This document shows, in pieces, positions 1-4,042 of a stretch of DNA of 5,385 nt. The position numbers and the translations under genes were made by a program. The stretch lies in assembly GCA_016789165.1 (NCBI GenBank), contig JAEURL010000555.1, forward strand, positions 1 to 5,385, written 5' to 3'. Source of the DNA: Anaerolineales bacterium. Lineage in GTDB: Bacteria; Chloroflexota; Anaerolineae; Anaerolineales; UBA6663. Each line of letters starts with the position of its first letter. Position 1 is the stretch's first letter. Under the pieces are notes generated by a model. That model was not told where the DNA came from. It did not search any database and worked only from the letters and a program-made list of their open reading frames with translations.

Positions 1-867
1 GGGAGCCGCCGCGGCCTGGGCGGCGGCGCGTTCGCGGGCGGCGGTAATCCAGCGGCCGCAGTTTTCGTCCAGGCCGAGCAGGGCGTCGGCGGCGTAGATC
101 GAGCGGCGCACGTCCGGCTCGAGCGGGTTGATAATGGCCGAGGTCAGGCCGGCGCCCATGGCCATGGCGATGAAGGCGGCGTTGACGCCGGCCCGGTCCG
201 GCAGGCCAAAGGAGATGTTGGAGGCCCCGCAGCAGGTGTTGACCCCCAGTTCCTCGCGCAGCCGGCGGACGAGGGTGAGCAGCGCGGCGCCGGCGTAGCG
301 CACGGCCCCGATCGGCATGGCCAGCGGATCGATCAGGACATCGGCCCGCGGGATGCCGTGGGCCTCGGCGCGCTCGACGATCTTCTTGGCGATGGTGAAG
401 CGCACGGCCGGGTCCTCGGAGATGCCGGTCTCGTCGTTGGAGATGCCGATCACGGCGGCGTGGTGCTGGGCGACCAGGGGCAGCACGGCCTCCAAGCGCT
501 CGTCCTCGCCGGTGACGGAGTTGACCAGGGCCTTGCCCTGGTAGGCCGCCAGGCCGGCGGCCAGCGCCGCGATGACGGACGAATCCAAGCACAACGGCAC
601 CGGCGTGGCCGCCTGGATGACGCGCACGGCCTCGGCCAGCAGGGCCGGCTCATCGGCCATGGGCACGCCGGCGTTCACGTCCAGCATCTGGGCGCCGGCC
701 GCCACCTGGGCCAGGGCGTCCTTGCGCACGCGCTCAAAATTGCCGGCCGCCATCTCGGCGGCCAGAAGCTTGCGGCCGGTGGGGTTGATGCGTTCGCCAA
801 TGATCACGAACGGCTGGTCCGGCCCTATCCGGACCGTTTGGGAGGGGGAGGTCAGTTGAGTATTCAT
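1..867 (-). CDS. Methyltetrahydrofolate:corrinoid methyltransferase (pterin-binding TIM barrel), C-terminus off the left edge
   Basis: The enzyme is predicted to move a methyl group between methyltetrahydrofolate and the cobalt of a corrinoid protein in the cytoplasm. 289 residues are visible, beginning MNTQLTSPSQ. Pterin-binding landmarks occur in family order: GERINPTGRK (24-33), LDVNAG (62-67), CLDSS (93-97, D95), VNS (115-117, N116), IDP (179-181, D180) and GASNISFGLP (214-223, N217). D95, N116, D180 and N217 match the pterin-contacting Asp/Asn residues known from AcsE, so the catalytic set looks intact. The GASNxSFGLP form separates it from dihydropteroate synthase, which shares the fold. 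The visible end, AAAQAAAAP, is Ala-rich and lies beyond the usual barrel of about 260-270 residues, so a short tail or a linker to another domain may follow outside the window. The ATG overlaps the upstream cupin stop as ATGA, which supports both the start and translational coupling. Direction of transfer and the corrinoid partner cannot be told from here. Confidence 0.9.
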   Translation of the reverse strand, partial: MNTQLTSPSQTVRIGPDQPFVIIGERINPTGRKLLAAEMAAGNFERVRKDALAQVAAGAQMLDVNAGVPMADEPALLAEAVRVIQAATPVPLCLDSSVIAALAAGLAAYQGKALVNSVTGEDERLEAVLPLVAQHHAAVIGISNDETGISEDPAVRFTIAKKIVERAEAHGIPRADVLIDPLAMPIGAVRYAGAALLTLVRRLREELGVNTCCGASNISFGLPDRAGVNAAFIAMAMGAGLTSAIINPLEPDVRRSIYAADALLGLDENCGRWITAARERAAAQAAAAP

Positions 868-1499
868 GGCGCAGAAGCGGACTTAGGGAGGGAGGCCTGG
901 ACGCCGGGCAGCAGTTCGGCCGCCACGCGCTGGCGCAGTTCCTCATAGTTGGCGGGCTTGACCATCCGGCCACGCTCGTCGGCCTGGAAGCCGTATTGGG
1001 CGGCCTGCCGGGTAATCTGTGGGGCCCAATAGGGATCCTTGCCGGCGAAAACCTCATGCGGCTCCAGCACCGCCAGCAGCCAGGCCGGCTCGGCGCTGAG
1101 GTTTTCAAAGCCGCGCCACAGCCCCGGCGGCAGCGAGATCATGTCCCACAGCTCCAGGAAGGTCTCGCCATCGGGGGGATTCTCGGCGTCGTTGCCCCAA
1201 TAGAAACGCCAGCGGCCAGAGAGCACCATGAAGAGCTCGATATAGTCGTGGGTGTGGTAAGCCGGGCCGCAGCCGGGCGGGGCGTTGAGCATGCCAATCT
1301 GGAACTTGTGGGGCTGGGTCAGGCTGGGCTGAAAGTCCGGATTTTCGGCGGCGGTGTCGCCGATCACGGCGAAGTTCATCCGGTAGTGGCGGGGGATGAT
1401 GCTGTCGATGAACATCAGCGGGATGCCCCGCTCTTTAAGTTCGGAGAAGCGCACGACGCGTTTTTGCATCTCCTCAGGGGTAATGTGGGAGTGAGTCAC
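864..1499 (-). CDS. Cupin-domain protein, first gene of the methyltransferase operon
   Basis: This is a 211-residue, single-domain cupin of unknown reaction, probably cytoplasmic, with no signal peptide. Cupin motif 1 is clear around residues 78-95: GPAYHTHDYIELFMVLSG, giving candidate metal ligands H82, H84 and E88. Motif 2 is PPGLWRGFEN (124-133). The position where classical cupins carry the fourth ligand, a histidine, is R129, so metal binding may be altered or the role may be non-catalytic (ligand binding or sensing). The C-terminal third (about 150-205) is a helical-looking extension. The start is GTG at 1499-1497, with AGGA (1512-1509) nine bases upstream. An internal ATG at residue 11 has GAGGAG directly against it, too close for a normal start. 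The stop overlaps the methyltransferase ATG, so the two are almost certainly co-translated. A predicted promoter and LacI-type operator lie directly upstream. Sugar isomerase, dioxygenase or sensor roles are all possible; I cannot choose. Confidence 0.85.
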   Translation of the reverse strand: MTHSHITPEEMQKRVVRFSELKERGIPLMFIDSIIPRHYRMNFAVIGDTAAENPDFQPSLTQPHKFQIGMLNAPPGCGPAYHTHDYIELFMVLSGRWRFYWGNDAENPPDGETFLELWDMISLPPGLWRGFENLSAEPAWLLAVLEPHEVFAGKDPYWAPQITRQAAQYGFQADERGRMVKPANYEELRQRVAAELLPGVQASLPKSASAP

Positions 1500-1508
1500 A
1501 AATTTATG

Positions 1509-1512
1509 TCCT
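1509..1512 (-). promoter_or_regulatory. Ribosome binding site for the cupin gene
   Basis: On the minus strand this reads AGGA, nine bases before the GTG start. It supports GTG at 1499 over the internal ATG. Confidence 0.5.
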
Positions 1513-1527
1513 GTTTATTGGCGCTCG

Positions 1528-1541
1528 TGCATACGCTTGCA
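1528..1541. promoter_or_regulatory. Predicted LacI-type operator O3 at the cupin-operon transcription start
   Basis: The sequence is TGCATACGCTTGCA, with TGCA/TGCA arms around a central CG; 10 of 14 positions are symmetric. It matches O2 (1738-1751) at 11 of 14 positions. Its centre (1534.5) falls on the start site predicted for the minus-strand promoter (about 1536), a typical repressor position. The binding protein is inferred to be the adjacent LacI-family regulator. Confidence 0.6.
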
Positions 1542-1542
1542 G

Positions 1543-1571
1543 ACAGTACCACACAAACCGGCGCATGTCCA
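1543..1571 (-). promoter_or_regulatory. Predicted sigma70-type promoter for the cupin-methyltransferase operon
   Basis: On the minus strand the -35 box is TGGACA (1571-1566, five of six matches to TTGACA). A 17-base spacer follows, then -10 TACTGT (1548-1543) preceded by TGG, an extended -10 element. The -10 alone is weak (three of six). Predicted transcription start is about 1536, giving a leader of roughly 37 bases before the GTG. Operator O3 covers the start site. Confidence 0.5.
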
Positions 1572-1653
1572 TATATTAAGTACATAAATCAGCTATTTTA
1601 ATCAAGTGATGGAACATATTGAGTAAACCGGAACACTTTCTTGGCGGCTAGTA

Positions 1654-1683
1654 TTGACTTCCTGCAAACAAAGCGCATATAAT
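1654..1683 (+). promoter_or_regulatory. Predicted sigma70-type promoter for lacI and the lactonase gene
   Basis: TTGACT (1654-1659) and a perfect TATAAT (1678-1683) are separated by 18 bases, the best consensus promoter in the window. Predicted transcription start is about 1690, leaving a long leader of about 116 bases before the lacI ATG. Operator O1 begins on the last base of the -10 box and covers the start, and O2 lies about 55 bases downstream, which argues for autorepression. Confidence 0.7.
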
Positions 1684-1696
1684 GCATTCGTATTCA
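1683..1696. promoter_or_regulatory. Predicted LacI-type operator O1 on the lacI transcription start
   Basis: The sequence TGCATTCGTATTCA is symmetric at 10 of 14 positions around a central CG. Its reverse complement, TGAATACGAATGCA, matches O2 at 12 of 14 positions. The centre (1689.5) coincides with the predicted start of the lacI transcript. Confidence 0.65.
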
Positions 1697-1737
1697 CTGA
1701 TATATGCCAAAATCGTTTACATACTGTAATATCCGAT

Positions 1738-1751
1738 TGAATACGCATTCA
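1738..1751. promoter_or_regulatory. Predicted LacI-type operator O2 in the lacI leader
   Basis: The sequence TGAATACGCATTCA is symmetric at 12 of 14 positions, the most palindromic of the three copies. Its centre is 55 bp from O1 and 210 bp from O3 (about 20 helical turns). It could act as an auxiliary operator for DNA looping or as a roadblock within the transcribed leader. Confidence 0.65.
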
Positions 1752-1805
1752 GCCGGCTTGTAATTCGAGAAAGCTAATCACAAAAAGGGCCATTGTAGAA
1801 ATTAC

Positions 1806-2810
1806 ATGCCAGCCAGAGGTGTCACTTCCCTCGACGTTGCCCGACTAGCCGGCGTTTCGCAGTCGACGGTGTCGCGCGTGTTCAGCGCGGAGGATCGGGT
1901 ATCCGAGGAGACGCGCGCCCGGGTGCTGGCGGCGGCCCAGAATCTCGGCTATCAGCCCAATGTTCTGGCCCGCAGTCTGACCACCCAGCAAAGCAACATC
2001 GTCGGCATCGTCACGCACATCAGCAATCCCTTCTATCCCTACATCATTGAAAAACTCACCCGCAAGCTCCAGGAGATGGGCCGGCAGACCCTGCTCTTTA
2101 GTGTAGAGCCAGACCAGGATGTGGATGAGATCCTGCCGCTTGTCCTCCAATACCGGGTGGACGCGCTGATCATTACCTCCGCCAGCCTGTCCTCGGAGAT
2201 GGCCAGCCAGTGCGAGCGGCAAGGCACGCCGGTGGTGCTGTTCAATCGTTATGTCCCTGGCGCCAAGGTCAGCGCGGTGTGCTGCGACAATATCGAGGGC
2301 GGGCGGCTGGTGGCCAACTTGCTGTTGGATGCCGGCCACAAACGGCTGGCCCACATCGCCGGCCGCGCGCCCACCTCCACCAATCGCGACCGCGAGAAGG
2401 GCTTTGCGGATCGGCTGCGGGAGCGCGGCTACGGCACTTGGCTGCGCGATGAAAGCGACCATGCCTATCAGTCCGGCCGGGAGGCCGCGCAGCGCCTGTT
2501 CCGACGCCCGGACCGGCCCGATGCGATCTTCTGTGTCAGCGATGCCGTCGCCTTCGGGGCCATCGACGCCGCCCGCTATGACTGTGGCCTGCGCATTCCG
2601 GAGGACGTTTCGATCGTCGGCTTTGATGACCTGCCGACGGCGGCCTGGCCGGCCTATTCCGTCACCACCATTCGGGAGCCCGTCAACCGCATGGTCGACC
2701 TCACGCTCGAGCTCTTGGTGGAGCGCATTGAGCACCCCCAAGCTGAGCCCGTGCTGGAATTGCTGCCCGGCCAGGTGGTTAAGCGCACCTCGGCCCGGCT
2801 GGCGATTTGA
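1806..2810 (+). CDS. LacI-family transcriptional regulator
   Basis: This 334-residue protein has the normal length of a LacI/GalR repressor. The N-terminal helix-turn-helix spans about residues 7-27 (TSLDVARLAGVSQSTVSRVF); recognition-helix residues equivalent to LacI Y17, Q18 and R22 are Q19, S20 and R24. The hinge helix lies at 51-60 (PNVLARSLTT), with L58 at the minor-groove-inserting leucine position. The periplasmic-binding-protein-like effector domain begins at about 65 (NIVGIVTHISNPFYPYI) and carries family landmarks: FNR (146-148), NRDREKGF (193-200), CVSDAVAFG (243-251), PEDVSIVGFDD (265-275) and TTIREP (287-292). The effector is therefore probably a small sugar-like ligand, but it cannot be identified. 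Three matching CG-centred operators upstream suggest that it represses itself and the divergent cupin-methyltransferase operon. The lactonase gene follows after five bases and is likely co-transcribed. The ATG start is chosen because it places the HTH at the standard distance from the N-terminus. Confidence 0.95.
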   Translation: MPARGVTSLDVARLAGVSQSTVSRVFSAEDRVSEETRARVLAAAQNLGYQPNVLARSLTTQQSNIVGIVTHISNPFYPYIIEKLTRKLQEMGRQTLLFSVEPDQDVDEILPLVLQYRVDALIITSASLSSEMASQCERQGTPVVLFNRYVPGAKVSAVCCDNIEGGRLVANLLLDAGHKRLAHIAGRAPTSTNRDREKGFADRLRERGYGTWLRDESDHAYQSGREAAQRLFRRPDRPDAIFCVSDAVAFGAIDAARYDCGLRIPEDVSIVGFDDLPTAAWPAYSVTTIREPVNRMVDLTLELLVERIEHPQAEPVLELLPGQVVKRTSARLAI

Positions 2811-2815
2811 TCACT

Positions 2816-3787
2816 ATGACGCCCGAGCATCCGCCCCTGGTCGCCGGCCAAAGGCCGGCCCGGCTTAGCCCGACCCCGCCCGCGCGCCCGGTTGCCCTGG
2901 ATGTGGAAGATGCCCGCCTGTTGGAACTGGTTGACCCGGCGGCGGAACTGGAGCCGCTCGCCACGGGCTTTCAGTTTATCGAAGGCCCGGTCTGGCACCC
3001 GCTCCGCCAGGATCTGATCTTCAGCGACATCGCCGGCGATTGCCTGTACCGCTGGCGCCCGGCCGATGGCGTCACTGTCTTCCGCCGGCCAAGCCGGATG
3101 GCCAACGGCAATACCTACGACGCCCACGGCCGGCTGGTGACGTGCGAACACGCCGCCAGCCGCGTCACGCGGACCGAGCCGGATGGGTCGCTGACCGTCC
3201 TCGCCGCCCACTACAACGGACGCGAGCTGAACAGCCCCAATGACGTCGTGGTCCGCTCCGATGGCGCGATTTATTTCACCGATCCGAATTTCGGCCGGCG
3301 GCCCTCCCGGGTGGGCGTGCCCCGGCCCCAGCAGCAGCCCAGCCAGGCCGTCTTCCGGGTAGACCCGGCCTCGTTGGCGCTGACACGCTTGGCCGATGAC
3401 TTCGGCCAGCCGAATGGGCTGTGCTTTTCACTGGACGAGCGCCAGCTGTACGTCAATGACTCGCCGCGCGGGCATATCCGCGTCTTTGAAGTGGAGGCCG
3501 GCGGCGGGCTGAGCGGCGGGCAGGTGTGGGCCGAAGTGCGGGGTGATGGGCCCGGCGTGCCCGATGGGTTGAAAGTGGATACGCGGGGCAACGTCTACTG
3601 CGCGGGGCCGGGCGGGCTGCACGTGTTCAGCCCGGAGGGCGCGCCGCTGGGCCGCGTGCGCGTGCCCGAGCAGGCCGCCAACTTCACCTGGGGGGAGGCG
3701 GACGGCCGCAGCCTGTTTATTGCGGCGTCGTCCACCTTGTACCGGCTGCGGGTCCGTGCGCCCGGCCGGCCGTTGTTTGCCGGATAA
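2816..3787 (+). CDS. SMP-30/gluconolactonase family lactonase
   Basis: This is a 323-residue six-bladed beta-propeller enzyme predicted to hydrolyse a sugar lactone to the aldonic acid using one bound divalent metal. Signature segments are FIEGPVWHP (54-62, metal ligand E56), NSPNDVVVRSDGAIYFTDPN (139-158, N142), QPNGLCFS (198-205, N200) and VPDGLKVD (248-255, D250). E56, N142, N200 and D250 keep nearly the spacing of E18, N103, N154 and D204 in human SMP-30, so the active site looks complete. The closing blade is NFTWGEADGRSLFIAASSTL (289-308). No signal peptide is visible, suggesting a cytoplasmic enzyme. The first 28 residues are Pro/Arg-rich and extra relative to animal SMP-30. The start is uncertain: ATG at 2816 is five bases after the lacI stop; TTG at 2807 would overlap that stop as TTGA; GTG at 2903 would remove the extension. 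None has a clear Shine-Dalgarno. The exact lactone is unknown. Confidence 0.88.
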   Translation: MTPEHPPLVAGQRPARLSPTPPARPVALDVEDARLLELVDPAAELEPLATGFQFIEGPVWHPLRQDLIFSDIAGDCLYRWRPADGVTVFRRPSRMANGNTYDAHGRLVTCEHAASRVTRTEPDGSLTVLAAHYNGRELNSPNDVVVRSDGAIYFTDPNFGRRPSRVGVPRPQQQPSQAVFRVDPASLALTRLADDFGQPNGLCFSLDERQLYVNDSPRGHIRVFEVEAGGGLSGGQVWAEVRGDGPGVPDGLKVDTRGNVYCAGPGGLHVFSPEGAPLGRVRVPEQAANFTWGEADGRSLFIAASSTLYRLRVRAPGRPLFAG

Positions 3788-3792
3788 GACAA

Positions 3793-3828
3793 GGGCCGCT
3801 CACGCCCGGCAAGGTGAGTGAGCGGCCC
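3793..3828 (+). terminator. Strong hairpin after the lactonase gene, possible transcription terminator
   Basis: A perfect 11-bp GC-rich inverted repeat, GGGCCGCTCAC (3793-3803) and GTGAGCGGCCC (3818-3828), encloses a 14-base loop and begins six bases after the lactonase stop. No U-tract follows, so it is not a textbook intrinsic terminator. It could also attenuate readthrough into the binding-protein gene or stabilise the 3' end of the upstream transcript. Confidence 0.55.
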
Positions 3829-3833
3829 GGTGC

Positions 3834-3865
3834 CAATCCAGGCGCGCGGTGCGCGCTCCAGATTG
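3834..3865. repeat. Second inverted repeat behind the terminator-like hairpin
   Basis: CAATC (3834-3838) pairs with GATTG (3861-3865), and GCGCGC (3842-3847) pairs with GCGCGC (3851-3856) over a GGT loop; the two stems are separated by a small internal loop (CAG against TCCA). It sits five bases after the first hairpin. The rest of the 255-base gap up to the binding-protein gene shows no convincing promoter and no copy of the TGMATACGMWTKCA operator. Confidence 0.4.
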
Positions 3866-4029
3866 TCTGGCAGTATAGCATGGCTGGTTTGGCCGGCCGC
3901 TATCGGCCAGGATCTGGGGAGCGCACCGGCCTGGGCCGTGTTTAGCAGAGGAGGCTGCATTTAGGAGTTCGCCCACTGTGTTCTGCCCAGTCCGTTGACC
4001 GGCCGCTAACCATGTTCTTGCCATGCTAT

Positions 4030-4034
4030 GGAGG
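4030..4034 (+). promoter_or_regulatory. Ribosome binding site for the substrate-binding protein
   Basis: GGAGG lies eight bases before ATG 4043 and is the best Shine-Dalgarno in the window, fitting a highly expressed exported protein. A small inverted repeat, CCATGCTATGG (4021-4031), overlaps its first two bases. Confidence 0.75.
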
Positions 4035-4042
4035 ATAGAAGA

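Larger units (their letters stand above)
1500..1805. promoter_or_regulatory. AT-rich divergent control region between the cupin operon and lacI
   Basis: This 306-base gap is clearly richer in A and T than the flanking genes and contains no credible coding frame. It holds the two divergent promoters and operators O1, O2 and O3. It also has an unrelated imperfect palindrome at 1565-1585 (ATGT...ACAT arms, 7 of 10 pairs), a second CG-centred sequence CAAAATCGTTTACA at 1708-1721, and a perfect AGCCGGCT palindrome at 1751-1758. No strong Shine-Dalgarno sequence precedes the lacI ATG; the nearest purine run (AAAAAGGG, 1782-1789) lies 16 bases away, so lacI may be weakly translated. Confidence 0.8.

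Noticed and set aside
1..867. Dihydropteroate synthase as the identity of the left-edge gene
   Set aside because: The fold is shared, but GERINPTGRK and GASNISFGLP follow the methyltetrahydrofolate methyltransferase pattern, and the neighbours are not folate-synthesis genes.
358..948. Plus-strand open frame of 196 codons
   Set aside because: It is antisense to the methyltransferase and runs into the cupin gene; the translation is G/H/R-rich and without motifs.
996..1601. Plus-strand open frame of 201 codons reaching into the control region
   Set aside because: It is antisense to the cupin gene, whose motifs are clear, and its end would occupy the divergent promoters.
1555..1631. AAACCGG occurring twice (1555-1561 and 1625-1631), 70 bp apart
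   Set aside because: Each copy is only a half-site without symmetry; a 7-base match is weak evidence beside the much stronger O1-O3 motif.
1675..1685. GCATATAATGC inverted repeat over the -10 box
   Set aside because: The arms are only four bases and largely composed of the -10 element and the start of O1; probably chance.
1845..2741. Open frame of 298 codons on the minus strand
   Set aside because: It lies wholly antisense to the lacI gene and its translation shows no recognisable domain.
3995..4029. Promoter for the binding-protein gene from TTGACC (3995-4000) and TGCTAT (4024-4029)
   Set aside because: The spacer would be 23 bases, too long for a sigma70 promoter, and no good -10 lies at 16-18 bases.
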